Assembly: GCA_965116785.1 (NCBI GenBank)
Contig: OZ220731.1
Coordinates: forward strand, 1,922,001 to 1,986,000
Source of the DNA: Bin87 sp965116785
GTDB taxonomy: Bacteria > Chloroflexota > Dehalococcoidia > Lucifugimonadales > UBA3495
DNA length: 64,000 nt
Direction: 5' to 3'
Shown: in pieces, positions 43,178-51,892 of the stretch
Layout: each line of letters starts with the position of its first letter
How positions within the stretch are numbered: the first letter of the stretch is position 1
Notes under the pieces: generated by a model
Told to the model about the DNA's origin: nothing
Database searches by the model: none
What the model saw: the letters and a program-made list of their open reading frames with translations, nothing else
Position numbers and translations under genes: made by a program

Positions 43178-44728
43178 ATGCAATACGACCACATCGTTGT
43201 CGGCGGCGGCACCGCCGGGTGCATCGTAGCGACACGCCTTTCCGAGGACCCGTCGCGTTCAGTGCTGCTGCTGGAAGCCGGTCCTGACTTTCCGGACTTC
43301 GCCCAGTTGCCCGACATGCTCAAACTGGGCTGGGGCACGGTGAACCTGGAGGCCCGGGCCGCCGGCTCACCCTACAACTGGTCCTTCACGGGGAAGGCCA
43401 CGGCGGAGCAGGCGGACCCGATGCCCGTGCCCCGGGGCAAGGTGCTGGGCGGTTCCAGCGCCATCAACGGCCAGACCTTCATCCGTGGAGCACCCGAGGA
43501 CTACGATACCTGGGCCTCCTGGGGCAACGAAGGTTGGGGCTACCTGGAATGTCTGCCTTACTTCCGCAAGCTGGAGAATGACGCGGACTTTCACGACGAT
43601 TTCCACGGCACCGACGGGCCCGTGCCGGTACGGCACCACCAGCGAGAGACCTGGCCTCCGTCCCAGGAAGCCTTTTTCCAGGCGGCCACGGCGGCGGGAT
43701 ATCCGTTCCATCCCGACGTGAACCACCCGGAGGCCACCGGCGTCAGCCTTCGCGCCGAAAACAACATCGACGGCGTGCGCATGAGCATGGCCCTCTCGTA
43801 TATCAGCTCGGTGCGCCACCGGCTGAACCTCACCATCCGGCCCAACGTCCAGGTCAACCGGTTGGTGCTGGAAGACACGCCTGAGGGGAAACGCGCCGTA
43901 GGTGTCGAGGTGGAGAGCGGTGACGATACTTTCGTCGTCGAAGGCAGCGAAATCATCCTCTGCGCCGGCGCGGTGGCCTCTCCACAACTGCTGATGCTGT
44001 CGGGCCTCGGCCCGGCCGACCAGTTGGAAGCGCATGGCATCCCGGTGGCGGTGGAACTGCCGGGAGTGGGCCAGAACATGCGCGACCACCCCAACGTTTC
44101 AGTGCGTTACATGGTCAAAGAAGATGTTCCCCAAGACCCCAACGGCATGAGAGCCCTGCGACTGCGGTTCACTGCCTCCGGTTCGGATACGCCCAACGAC
44201 ATGATTCTCTCGCCGGCGTCACTGAACACCGTGGTTCGGGACGACAACCCGGCCCATACGGTCAACTGCGGCCTGTACCTCGCGGCCGGAAAGGGCGAAT
44301 TGAGGCTGGAATCCGCTGACCCTCACACCCCTCCCAGCATGGACTATCGCTACCTAGAGGAGGACTGGGACCGGGAACGGTTGCGGGAAGCGGTTCGCCT
44401 CTGCGTGTCGTTCCTGCAACACCGCGCCTACGACGGCATCATCGACGAGATAACCGCTCCCACGCCGGCAGACCTGGAGAGCGACGAAACCCTGGACCTG
44501 TGGCTGCGCCGCAACATCAGCACCTCATATCACATCTCCGGCACCTGCAAGATGGGGCCGGCGGATGATCCGATGGCAGTGGTCGACACTCGGCTGCGGG
44601 TGCGCGGCGTATCCAATCTTAGGGTCGCCGACGCTTCGATCATGCCCGACGTGGTCCGGGCCAACACCAACGTCACCACGATGATGATCGCCGAGCGTGT
44701 GTCAGACTTCATCAAGGCGGGGGAGTAA
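43178..44728 (+). CDS. GMC family flavoprotein oxidoreductase (3 of 3)
   Basis: A 516-residue FAD oxidoreductase. The FAD site is VVGGGTAGC (residues 7-15), the signature is LGGSSAINGQ, and the C-terminal catalytic segment is TSYHISGTCKMG with ANTNVTTMMIAERVSDF. The catalytic pair is therefore His-Asn. It closes the LLM-LUD-lyase-GMC operon and its last 17 bases overlap the converging CYTH gene. ATG 43178 follows TTGGAGACATTTCA. An alcohol-oxidising step feeding the lyase or monooxygenase is a reasonable guess. Confidence 0.88.
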   Translation: MQYDHIVVGGGTAGCIVATRLSEDPSRSVLLLEAGPDFPDFAQLPDMLKLGWGTVNLEARAAGSPYNWSFTGKATAEQADPMPVPRGKVLGGSSAINGQTFIRGAPEDYDTWASWGNEGWGYLECLPYFRKLENDADFHDDFHGTDGPVPVRHHQRETWPPSQEAFFQAATAAGYPFHPDVNHPEATGVSLRAENNIDGVRMSMALSYISSVRHRLNLTIRPNVQVNRLVLEDTPEGKRAVGVEVESGDDTFVVEGSEIILCAGAVASPQLLMLSGLGPADQLEAHGIPVAVELPGVGQNMRDHPNVSVRYMVKEDVPQDPNGMRALRLRFTASGSDTPNDMILSPASLNTVVRDDNPAHTVNCGLYLAAGKGELRLESADPHTPPSMDYRYLEEDWDRERLREAVRLCVSFLQHRAYDGIIDEITAPTPADLESDETLDLWLRRNISTSYHISGTCKMGPADDPMAVVDTRLRVRGVSNLRVADASIMPDVVRANTNVTTMMIAERVSDFIKAGE

Positions 44729-45248
44729 TCGCGGCAACCAAGTCTTCGTTGGACCCCTCGATGTAACCGTCCAAATAGGGGCCGAGCAGGCTGCGATACT
44801 CGTCCACCTGGGCGTCGATGTCGCAGCCTTCCTCATTTTGGACCTCAACCTCAAGGATGTGTCCGACGCCTTCGACGGTGTCCAGGTTGAAGATGACGTT
44901 ATCCTTGAGCCAAAGCTCGCGCTGCTTGCGCACGATGGCCCTGACGCCCAGCGCAGCTTCCAGCACGTCCTTCACGCCCGGGTCGTCGGCCGATGACATC
45001 CGAACCTGGCTGGTCCGCGCTCCGCCTTCCTGGCGTTCGCGGTAGTAAATCAGCGTGCCGGTTCCTTTCTCGATACGGAGTTTGAGCCGGCGCGCTCCTT
45101 GCGAATCATCTCCCTCCGGCAGGCTGTAATAGTGGTCAACCTGCTCCTTGACCTCTACGAACGCGGCGCCGTACGCCCGGAGGATTTCGCGGACAGCATT
45201 TAGATCTGGACAGTAAGCCTTGAGTTCACGATTGAGCTTGCGTTGCAT
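44712..45248 (-). CDS. CYTH-domain protein (class IV adenylate cyclase/triphosphatase-like)
   Basis: A 178-residue triphosphate tunnel protein. The N-terminal NRELKAYCPDL is a variant of the ExExK signature. Alternating charged beta-strands follow, RRLKLRIEKG, TLIYYRER and VIFNLDTVEGVGHILEVEV. CYTH proteins hydrolyse or cyclise triphosphates, such as thiamine triphosphate, polyphosphate or ATP. The start MQRKLNREL is preferred to a longer frame that lacks coding character. It lies 35 bases downstream of the Gfo/Idh/MocA gene and probably shares its transcript. Confidence 0.82.
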   Translation of the reverse strand: MQRKLNRELKAYCPDLNAVREILRAYGAAFVEVKEQVDHYYSLPEGDDSQGARRLKLRIEKGTGTLIYYRERQEGGARTSQVRMSSADDPGVKDVLEAALGVRAIVRKQRELWLKDNVIFNLDTVEGVGHILEVEVQNEEGCDIDAQVDEYRSLLGPYLDGYIEGSNEDLVAAITPPP

Positions 45249-45283
45249 GTTTGTTCCGCTGGCGATCGCTGACTTGCTCCAAC

Positions 45284-46321
45284 CTAAAGGGGCAGATGCA
45301 CGGCCTGTCCCGTCATAACGCTGCGGCCGACGGCCTCGGTCCACTCCATGTAGTGCACGCCGGTCTCGAAGGCCACCATGTCAACTGTTTCGGTGCCGCG
45401 GATCGCGTTGGTGAACTGCTCCTCGACCCGATACCTGGCCTGCGTCTCCGGGGGATTCGGCACCTCGAACAGCTCCGAGTCGCCGCGCTTGCCGGCCCAA
45501 ACCCGGCGCTGGGAGTCCACGTGGATGGTCCCGTCGGTGCCGAACATCCAGATCTGGCTGCCCCGGTTCAACCCGGAGGTCGCGCTCATCTGCATGTGAA
45601 CCTGGGCTCCGTTGGCCAGCTCGTAGAGGATGTCGATGTGATCAGGAATTGACACGGACGTGAGATACCCGCTGTCGTCCCGCCGGTAAGGCACGTGAAC
45701 CTTGCCCATCGCCATGACGCGGGTCCCTCGTCCCAGCCACCGCATCATGGACTCGTAGGACGCCCCGATGTTCAGGGTGTTGTAGCCGCTGAGGGCCCGG
45801 TCGTGCCGCCAGTGAACGGGACCGTCGAAGTCGGCGAAGTTGTTCTGCAGGGACGTGAAGTCCACCGATAACAACTCTCCCAGATGCCCTTCGTCGATCA
45901 GCCGCTTGATGACGTTGTCGATGGTGTAGCTGGTGGAGGTTGGCGTGAGCTGGCAAACCAGGTGCGGATGAGCGCGGGACGCGGCCAGCATGTCCCGAGC
46001 CTCCGCCGCGTCGTTGGCCATGCGTGCCTCGGTGAGCACGTGCTTCCCGGCTTCCAGCGCGGCCAGCGTCATGGTGCGGTGCATGTACGGCCACGTGCCA
46101 ATGCAGACGGCGTTGACCTCATCGTCCTCCAGCACTTCGCGCCAGTGGCCGTAGACCTTGGGAATGTTGAACTGGTCCGCCACCACCCGGCCGGACTGCA
46201 CGGTCCGGTTGGCCACGGCAACGAGTTCGCAATCGTCCACCCCCTGGAAGCCGGGAATGTGGCGGTTGCGCACGTTGCCGCCCGCGCCGAGTAATCCAAC
46301 TCGGATTGGTACATCAGCCAT
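45284..46321 (-). CDS. Gfo/Idh/MocA-family NAD(P) oxidoreductase
   Basis: A 345-residue protein with Rossmann motif LLGAGGNVRNRHIPGF, the region corresponding to EKP (LTEARMAN, where Lys-Pro is replaced), and a C-terminal alpha/beta domain ending YMEWTEAVGRSVMTGQ. The catalytic Lys of the EKP motif is not present in its usual place (TEARM), so activity may be altered. Sugar, inositol or pseudaminic-acid-type substrates are the family range. The start MADVPIRVG is preceded by GGAGACAAGCC. Confidence 0.85.
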   Translation of the reverse strand: MADVPIRVGLLGAGGNVRNRHIPGFQGVDDCELVAVANRTVQSGRVVADQFNIPKVYGHWREVLEDDEVNAVCIGTWPYMHRTMTLAALEAGKHVLTEARMANDAAEARDMLAASRAHPHLVCQLTPTSTSYTIDNVIKRLIDEGHLGELLSVDFTSLQNNFADFDGPVHWRHDRALSGYNTLNIGASYESMMRWLGRGTRVMAMGKVHVPYRRDDSGYLTSVSIPDHIDILYELANGAQVHMQMSATSGLNRGSQIWMFGTDGTIHVDSQRRVWAGKRGDSELFEVPNPPETQARYRVEEQFTNAIRGTETVDMVAFETGVHYMEWTEAVGRSVMTGQAVHLPL

Positions 46322-46387
46322 GGCTTGTCTCCTCGATCATCTCAATCACTAGTATTCTGATACGCCCGTATCACGAGGTGTACCGGT

Positions 46388-47098
46388 TCATTCGTTCAGT
46401 ATGACAACTGTGACGTCACTGCTACGGGCCCGTTCCCGGTTGCCGTCGGAGATGGCAGTTCCGAACACGGCGGCGTGGGTGGTCGTGTCGCTGGCCGTTC
46501 GCAGGACGCGGGCTCGGGCGCTGGCCCGGTCAACGTCGTTGTCGTCGATGGTGATGGAGATTTCTCCCACAACATAGACGTCTTCCCCATCCGGTGAACT
46601 GCCTCGCAGAATGACGTCAGCCCGGTCGAGTTCGTCGGCATCATCTTCGGTAATGACCCCCCGTTCGGTTCCGTCGTTCAACAGGCTGGCGATGGTGTCG
46701 CCGTTGGGCCGGTTGATGGCCGCGAGCACTGCCGCATTCCTGACTCCCAGGTGTCGCCTGATCAGCCGGGACATGCGTCTGACTACCTTGCGCTCATAAT
46801 CGGACCCGTTCAGGTTGTTGAGCTGACCTCGCATGATCCTCTGATCGATTTCGATGCGGTCGAACCGTTCGTCCATGCCGTCCAGCCGCTCGTTCGTCAC
46901 CACTTGCTGGGCTTCCACGGCAGCGAGCCTCCGGTCCAACGTTTCGGCCATCCGGGCCACCATATCGGCCAGCTCGGCCAGTTTTTGGGGCAGTTCCAGG
47001 ATCTCCCTGGTGAGGACGCGCTGCCGTAGCGCCTCCTCCAACTGTGGGTCATTGTCCATGGCCGCCAGAAGTTCGGTTATGGGGTTGGGAGTGGTCAT
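46388..47098 (-). CDS. coiled-coil protein with PD-(D/E)XK-like C-terminal domain
   Basis: 236 residues. A helical coiled coil (about 30-100) is rich in Glu, Arg and Met with heptads such as RMAETLDRRLAAVEAQQ. A domain follows with DELDRADVILRG, then EDVYVVGEISITIDDNDVDRA. The Asp, the spaced Glu (GEIS) and the following helix recall the endonuclease-like fold common in cyanobacterial and Chloroflexota hypothetical proteins, although the motif Lys is absent (Ser instead). Function unknown; DNA processing or a degenerate nuclease is possible. The start at 47098 follows GAAGGTATAGACC. Confidence 0.6.
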   Translation of the reverse strand: MTTPNPITELLAAMDNDPQLEEALRQRVLTREILELPQKLAELADMVARMAETLDRRLAAVEAQQVVTNERLDGMDERFDRIEIDQRIMRGQLNNLNGSDYERKVVRRMSRLIRRHLGVRNAAVLAAINRPNGDTIASLLNDGTERGVITEDDADELDRADVILRGSSPDGEDVYVVGEISITIDDNDVDRASARARVLRTASDTTTHAAVFGTAISDGNRERARSSDVTVVILNE

Positions 47099-47184
47099 GG
47101 TCTATACCTTCCGGTGAGGGCCGGTTAAGTGTAACGTAAACCGGGCTGTATAATACGCCTGAAACTGGCCTGGAGCAGCGAACC

Positions 47185-48009
47185 ATGGCAAATCTGACCA
47201 ACACACGACGGATCGGGGCACTGGTTCCCGCCACCAATCCGGTGGTCGAACCCGACTTCTACCGGGTGGTGCCGCCGGAAATCACGGTGCACTTCGAGCG
47301 CATGTGGAACGGCACCTGGGGCAGCCAGCCCGAGGTCTCAGGCGAAATGGGTCATCGTCTCAGTATGAGCAGCGCCGAAGCCAACGAGGTCGACTATGCA
47401 CTTTTCGGGTTCGACGTCGGCAAGATGAACGAGGACGTGGCCCGCGGAGCCAGCGCGCTTTCCAACATCGGTCCGGACGTTCTCGTATACGCCTGCACCT
47501 CCGGCACCTGGCATAAGGGCTACATGGCCTATGACCAGGCTATGGCGAAACTCATGGAGGAAGCCAGCGGTATCCAATCGGTGACCGCCGTTACATCCTG
47601 CATCGCTGCCATGCGACACATGGGCAGCCGCAAGCTGAGCATCGCCGGCCCGTACCGCAACTACCACCTGCGCAACCGACTGAAGCCACTGATGGAAGAG
47701 GCCGGGTTTGAGGTGCTGAGCGCCGACGGCGAGCCCTGGATGCAGGACTCCATGAACCCTCGGGAAATCGACATGGACCCGCCCCACGCCATCATCGATT
47801 TCGCGCTCACGGTGGCTAAAGACGACGCCGACACCATCTTCCTGCCGGGCACTGCCTGGCGCGCCCTGGACACCGCGGAAGAGCTGGAGCAAAGGACGGG
47901 CAAGACCGTCGTCACCGTCAACCAGGCTTCCATCTGGATGGCCCTCCGTCAACTTGGCTGGACGAAGCCGATCGAAGGTTTCGGCAGCCTGCTACGCAAC
48001 CTGGAGTGA
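47185..48009 (+). CDS. maleate isomerase/arylmalonate decarboxylase family protein
   Basis: 274 residues of the Asp/Glu racemase superfamily. The N-terminal GALVPATNPVVEPDFYRV and the first catalytic cysteine Cys104 in VYACTSGT are typical of maleate cis-trans isomerase. The second catalytic Cys is replaced: FLPGTAWRALD has Gly222 where isomerases have Cys. It therefore has a single catalytic Cys in the opposite half from arylmalonate decarboxylase. The reaction is thus uncertain. The downstream alpha/beta hydrolase gene starts 45 bases after its stop. Confidence 0.8.
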   Translation: MANLTNTRRIGALVPATNPVVEPDFYRVVPPEITVHFERMWNGTWGSQPEVSGEMGHRLSMSSAEANEVDYALFGFDVGKMNEDVARGASALSNIGPDVLVYACTSGTWHKGYMAYDQAMAKLMEEASGIQSVTAVTSCIAAMRHMGSRKLSIAGPYRNYHLRNRLKPLMEEAGFEVLSADGEPWMQDSMNPREIDMDPPHAIIDFALTVAKDDADTIFLPGTAWRALDTAEELEQRTGKTVVTVNQASIWMALRQLGWTKPIEGFGSLLRNLE

Positions 48010-48054
48010 ACGAAACATCGGACTAATTGGCGACGACCCAAAGCGAGGTTCAAC

Positions 48055-48930
48055 ATGGTTACCAGCAAACAGGCGACGACATACGAAGTGGACATCGAAG
48101 ATGTCGAATATCTGCGCCACGGCGATACTCCCCTCCTGGCGCGCCTGTTCCGGCCTCGCGGCGTCGGGCCCTTCCCCATCATGGTCGAGCTGCACGGCGG
48201 CGCCTGGGTGCGGGGAGACCGTCTGATCGGCAATTTGGCCAACGAGGCGCTGGCCAGGAGAGGCGTGATCGTCGCGGCGCTGGATTTCCGGGTCCCGCCG
48301 GTGGCCTCCTATCCCGCTTCCTTCGCTGACATCCATTACGGAATCCGCTGGTGCAAGAGCAAAGCCGAGGCGTGGAACGGCGTCCCGGGCAAGGTCGGCG
48401 CGATGGGCACCTCCAGCGGTGCGCACCAGGCCATGCTGCTGGGCATGCGCCCCAACGATCCGCGCTACGCCGCTCTCCCGTTCTCGAATGGAGCCTCCGC
48501 GACTGACGGCACGCTGGGCTGCGTCATCATGGTCTCTCCGGTGATCGACCCGCTGGGACGCTACCGGTACGCCAAGGGTCTTCGCGACGACGTCACGCCG
48601 CCTCCCGGCATGGCCGAGCGGGTAGGGCCCAATCACGACCAGTACTGGGTGACCGAGGATGCCATGGCCGAGGCCGCACCGGCCCGGGCCCTGGCCGCTG
48701 GCGAGAGCATGGAACTGCCGCCCACGCTGTGCCTGGCGCGCTCCTACGAGGAAGCCCACCCTCGGCCGGACCTGGACGAGTTCATCGCCCAGTACCGCAA
48801 TGCCGGCGGGAACATCGACGTGAAGATTTTCGAAGGCGCGGGCGACCGGCTACTGGAGGACCCGACGACTGCGGACGCGCAGGAGACTCTGGAGCGGATG
48901 ACGGCGTTCATCCGTCAGCATCTCGGCTGA
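48055..48930 (+). CDS. alpha/beta hydrolase (HSL/BD-FAE-like esterase)
   Basis: 291 residues. The oxyanion motif HGGAW is at 47-51 and the nucleophile elbow Gly118-Thr-Ser120-Ser-Gly122 is present. Near the C-terminus the family usually has a catalytic His in a GHGF-type loop, but here FEGAGDRLLEDP has Asp at that place. No alternative His is obvious, apart from one close to the end (RQHLG). It may be inactive as a classical esterase or use another base. The pairing with the maleate-isomerase homologue suggests a shared degradative route. Confidence 0.82.
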   Translation: MVTSKQATTYEVDIEDVEYLRHGDTPLLARLFRPRGVGPFPIMVELHGGAWVRGDRLIGNLANEALARRGVIVAALDFRVPPVASYPASFADIHYGIRWCKSKAEAWNGVPGKVGAMGTSSGAHQAMLLGMRPNDPRYAALPFSNGASATDGTLGCVIMVSPVIDPLGRYRYAKGLRDDVTPPPGMAERVGPNHDQYWVTEDAMAEAAPARALAAGESMELPPTLCLARSYEEAHPRPDLDEFIAQYRNAGGNIDVKIFEGAGDRLLEDPTTADAQETLERMTAFIRQHLG

Positions 48931-49105
48931 GCCGGCGCTGCCTCGGACATCCGGTCAGCCGTTGAGGGGCTCGGGCATCGATCCGGGCCCTGGTTCGTTT
49001 CGCGGCTCGGCGTGCAACGGCCTGATGCTATACTTCCGGCCACAGCGAGAGTCACGTTGAAATCCTGCACTATTCGGCGGTTGATGCACGGAAAGGAGGT
49101 GGTTC

Positions 49106-49561
49106 ATGTCTCGAGTTACGATGATTCAGCACATCAACATCCAGATCAGCGACAAAGACCGGAGCCGGGACTGGTACGAGAAGGTGTTTGGCGCTGAGTT
49201 CCTGGATCGCGGTCCCGAGCTGAACCAGCGCCAGCTGCAACTGCGCATCGGCAACGGCGAAATCCACAGCACATTCACTCCCAACCCCAACCCTTCGGGA
49301 CACTTCGCGGTGGAAATCCACGACTGGGACGAGATGATCGCCAACCTGGACGCGTTGGGCGTGGAGTACACCCCGCCATCAGTTCGAGCGTATGCCGACG
49401 TCCATTCCACCTACATCAACGATCCTGACGGAAACATGATCGAGCTGGTGCAGCACCCGATGGGTCTGCGGGATTCCAAGGGGGATACGGTGGCAATCGC
49501 GCATGATCCTGACGGGATGGTGTGGGCACGGCACTCCGGCTTCGGTCCGGCCACCGGGTAA
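49106..49561 (+). CDS. VOC-family (glyoxalase/dioxygenase-like) protein
   Basis: 151 residues. A single vicinal-oxygen-chelate module starts MIQHINIQISDKDRSRDWYEKVFG and ends YINDPDGNMIELVQHP, the typical second-half metal-ligand strand. His9 and Glu112 would be the metal ligands. The C-terminal 35 residues are an extension. The ATG at 49106 is preceded by GGAAAGGAGGTGGTTC. It forms a plus-strand set with two beta-propeller genes. Possible substrates range from methylglyoxal adducts to antibiotics. Confidence 0.83.
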   Translation: MSRVTMIQHINIQISDKDRSRDWYEKVFGAEFLDRGPELNQRQLQLRIGNGEIHSTFTPNPNPSGHFAVEIHDWDEMIANLDALGVEYTPPSVRAYADVHSTYINDPDGNMIELVQHPMGLRDSKGDTVAIAHDPDGMVWARHSGFGPATG

Positions 49562-49609
49562 CTCCGCCGCATTCCGTCACCTCGATATGTAATCCAGGAG
49601 GAAATAGCC

Positions 49610-50635
49610 ATGGCTTACTACATGTATGTCGCCGTCCAGGGAGACAACAAGATCTCGGTCTTTACCATCGACCCCGATACCGGCGGTATGACCCTGCAAA
49701 CTGACGTGGCCGTTGACGGCGGCCCGTTCACCATGGCCATCAGCCCCGACCGCCGGTTCCTCTACGTCGGCTGCCGGGAGATCACCCAGCTGGTGAGTTT
49801 TGAGATCGACCAGTCCAGCGGAGGCCTGACGCAGAACGGGTCGGTGCCTTTGGACGCCTGGCCGGTCTACGTGGCAACCGACCGGCGGGGCCGGTTCGTC
49901 CTGTCGTCCTATTATCAGGGGGCGCGCGTCGCGGTGCATCCCATTGGCGACGACGGCTCGGTGGGCGGCGATCCGGTCGTATCGCTGGAGACTGCCACCG
50001 GCGCCCATGCCATGCAGACCGATCCGACCAACGCCTACGCCTTCGTGCCGCACATCGCGGGCAACGGTCCCAACTCGATCTGGCAGTTCCGGTTTGACGA
50101 AAACACCGGCCACATCACGCCCAACTCGCCGGCCACCGTCGATCCAGAGGAGTTCCTGGGCCCTCGCCACTTCTGCTTCCATCCCTCCCTGGACGTGCTC
50201 TACTTCTCCAACGAGCAGGGTTGCAGCGTGAGCGCATACAACCTGGACACGTCGGCCGGCACGTTGTCGCTGTTCCAGACCGTAACCACCCTGCCACCCG
50301 AGGGGTTCAGCGAACGCAACACCTGCTCCCAGATCCAGATCACATCCTCGGGCAGGTTCCTGTACGCGCCCAACCGAGGCCACGACAGCATCGCCTGCTA
50401 CACGGTCGACGCGGCTACCGGCGCGTTGTCGTCCAACGGCGTCGTGTCGTCGGAGGCGCGACCCAACGCCCTGTGCCTTGACCTATTGGACAAGTTCGTC
50501 TATTCAGCGGGCCAGGACTCCGGGCAAATGGCCATCTTCGGCGTCGACGGGAATTCGGGAGAACTGTCCAGGGTGGGCACACATCCGCTGGGCGAAGGGC
50601 CGGGCTGGATTTCCATCACCGAGCTGCCGGGATAG
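49610..50635 (+). CDS. lactonase-family seven-bladed beta-propeller (6-phosphogluconolactonase-like)
   Basis: 341 residues built from repeated blades: ISVFTIDPDTGGM, FTMAISPDRRFLYVG, CFHPSLDVLYFSNEQ, SGRFLYAPNRGHDSIACY and PNALCLDLLDKFVYSAG. This is the Pgl/YbhE lactonase family. There is no signal peptide, so it is cytoplasmic. GGAGGAAATAGCC precedes ATG 49610. It is followed 38 bases later by another propeller. A lactone substrate is likely but not necessarily 6-phosphogluconolactone, because no pentose-phosphate genes are nearby. Confidence 0.85.
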   Translation: MAYYMYVAVQGDNKISVFTIDPDTGGMTLQTDVAVDGGPFTMAISPDRRFLYVGCREITQLVSFEIDQSSGGLTQNGSVPLDAWPVYVATDRRGRFVLSSYYQGARVAVHPIGDDGSVGGDPVVSLETATGAHAMQTDPTNAYAFVPHIAGNGPNSIWQFRFDENTGHITPNSPATVDPEEFLGPRHFCFHPSLDVLYFSNEQGCSVSAYNLDTSAGTLSLFQTVTTLPPEGFSERNTCSQIQITSSGRFLYAPNRGHDSIACYTVDAATGALSSNGVVSSEARPNALCLDLLDKFVYSAGQDSGQMAIFGVDGNSGELSRVGTHPLGEGPGWISITELPG

Positions 50636-50673
50636 CGTACCAATGAAACTTCAGGTGTGAGGAGGTTATCGAG

Positions 50674-51645
50674 ATGAGCAAGAATTACAGCATCTGCGTG
50701 GGCGCCACCGGTTTCGGCGGCGGCGTTTGGCACAGCCCTGACGGCGGAGAAAACTGGACCCGCATCCGCGACCCGTTCCCACTGGGCAGCCAGGTGCGGG
50801 CGATGGCGGTGTATCCGGACAACCCGGGCCGAATACTGGCGGGCGCGGATAACGGCATCTATCGGAGCGAAGACAGCGGGGCTTCGTGGGAAAAGCTCTG
50901 GTCTCCCATGGACGGCGTGCCCATCTGGTCCATCGCCATCGACCCGGAAGACACCGACACCATCTTTGTGGGCATCAAGCCGGCGGCGCTGTTCCGTTCG
51001 CGCGACGACGGCGCTAGCTGGTCCAAGTTGTCCGTGCAGATGGCACAGGAGTGCCACATCGGGCCGCCCATGGTGACCATGCTGATGGTGGACCCCAAGG
51101 ATCACCGCACCGTCTGGGCCGGCGTCGAGGTGGACGGCGTGTACCGCAGCCTGGACAGTGGGGACACCTGGACCCATGTGGAAGGCGGCGTCCATCCCGA
51201 CATCCACGGCATGGCGATCGGCCTGGGCGAGCCCAACCGGGTGCTGGCCAGCACTCCCCGGGAAATCTACGCCACCACCGACATGGGAGAAAGCTGGCAG
51301 TCGGTGGTGACCACCGACCAGTTCGTTCTGCCCTACAGCCGGGGCATCGCCGTCAAGCCCGACGACCCCAGCGTGATCTTCGCCGGCGTCGGCGACACGG
51401 CAATCGGCGGGGCCGGCGCCATCCAGCGGTCGACGGACGCCGGCCAGACCTGGGAACGGCGCCCGCTGCCGGTGGACCCCAATTCCAACATCTGGCAGTT
51501 CGCCACACATCCGGCGGATCCCGATTTTGTGGTGGCGTCCAGCCTCATGGGTGAGCTGTACTCCAGCGACGACGCCGGGGACTCCTGGGTCAAGGTCAAC
51601 CGGGAGTTCACCGAGGTGGGCGCCGTCGTGTGGGTGCCCAACTAA
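50674..51645 (+). CDS. BNR/Asp-box repeat beta-propeller protein (sialidase/VPS10-like)
   Basis: 323 residues with repeated Asp-boxes of the form S-x-D-x-G-x-x-W: SPDGGENWTRI, SEDSGASWEKL, SRDDGASWSKL, SLDSGDTWTHV, STDAGQTWERR and SSDDAGDSWVKV. Each follows a strand block, as in exo-sialidases and plant photosystem-assembly factors such as YCF48. No sialidase catalytic Arg triad or FRIP motif is seen, and there is no signal peptide. GAGGAGG precedes it. The role is unknown; protein or ligand binding is as likely as hydrolysis. A strong terminator follows. Confidence 0.82.
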   Translation: MSKNYSICVGATGFGGGVWHSPDGGENWTRIRDPFPLGSQVRAMAVYPDNPGRILAGADNGIYRSEDSGASWEKLWSPMDGVPIWSIAIDPEDTDTIFVGIKPAALFRSRDDGASWSKLSVQMAQECHIGPPMVTMLMVDPKDHRTVWAGVEVDGVYRSLDSGDTWTHVEGGVHPDIHGMAIGLGEPNRVLASTPREIYATTDMGESWQSVVTTDQFVLPYSRGIAVKPDDPSVIFAGVGDTAIGGAGAIQRSTDAGQTWERRPLPVDPNSNIWQFATHPADPDFVVASSLMGELYSSDDAGDSWVKVNREFTEVGAVVWVPN

Positions 51646-51696
51646 CGCATTCGCCACACTCAGCCGACCCGTCGCGGTCTCTCTCGCGACTGTCGA

Positions 51697-51730
51697 GGGG
51701 GCGAGGCCATGGCCTTGCCCCCTGCGCGTT
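51697..51730 (+). terminator. terminator after the BNR gene
   Basis: A 12-base-pair stem, 51697-51708 with 51711-51722 (GGGGGCGAGGCC/GGCCTTGCCCCC), around an AT loop, ending GCGCGTTTGG. A second inverted repeat (51752-51783, AAGCCCACGCG/CGTGTGGCTTAA) follows and could be an operator or another terminator before the MFS gene. Confidence 0.6.
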
Positions 51731-51892
51731 TGGAGCCAACCTTGCGCACTATTTAAAGCCCACGCGCTATATCGTGTGGCTTAAGGTATCGATGCTTTGA
51801 ATAATTGGAGTACAATGCGCGGATAATCGCAAGGTGAGCATCAGGTTTCGACGCCGTGCCGGCCCGTTGTTGCGCACGGCCGGAGACACTAC

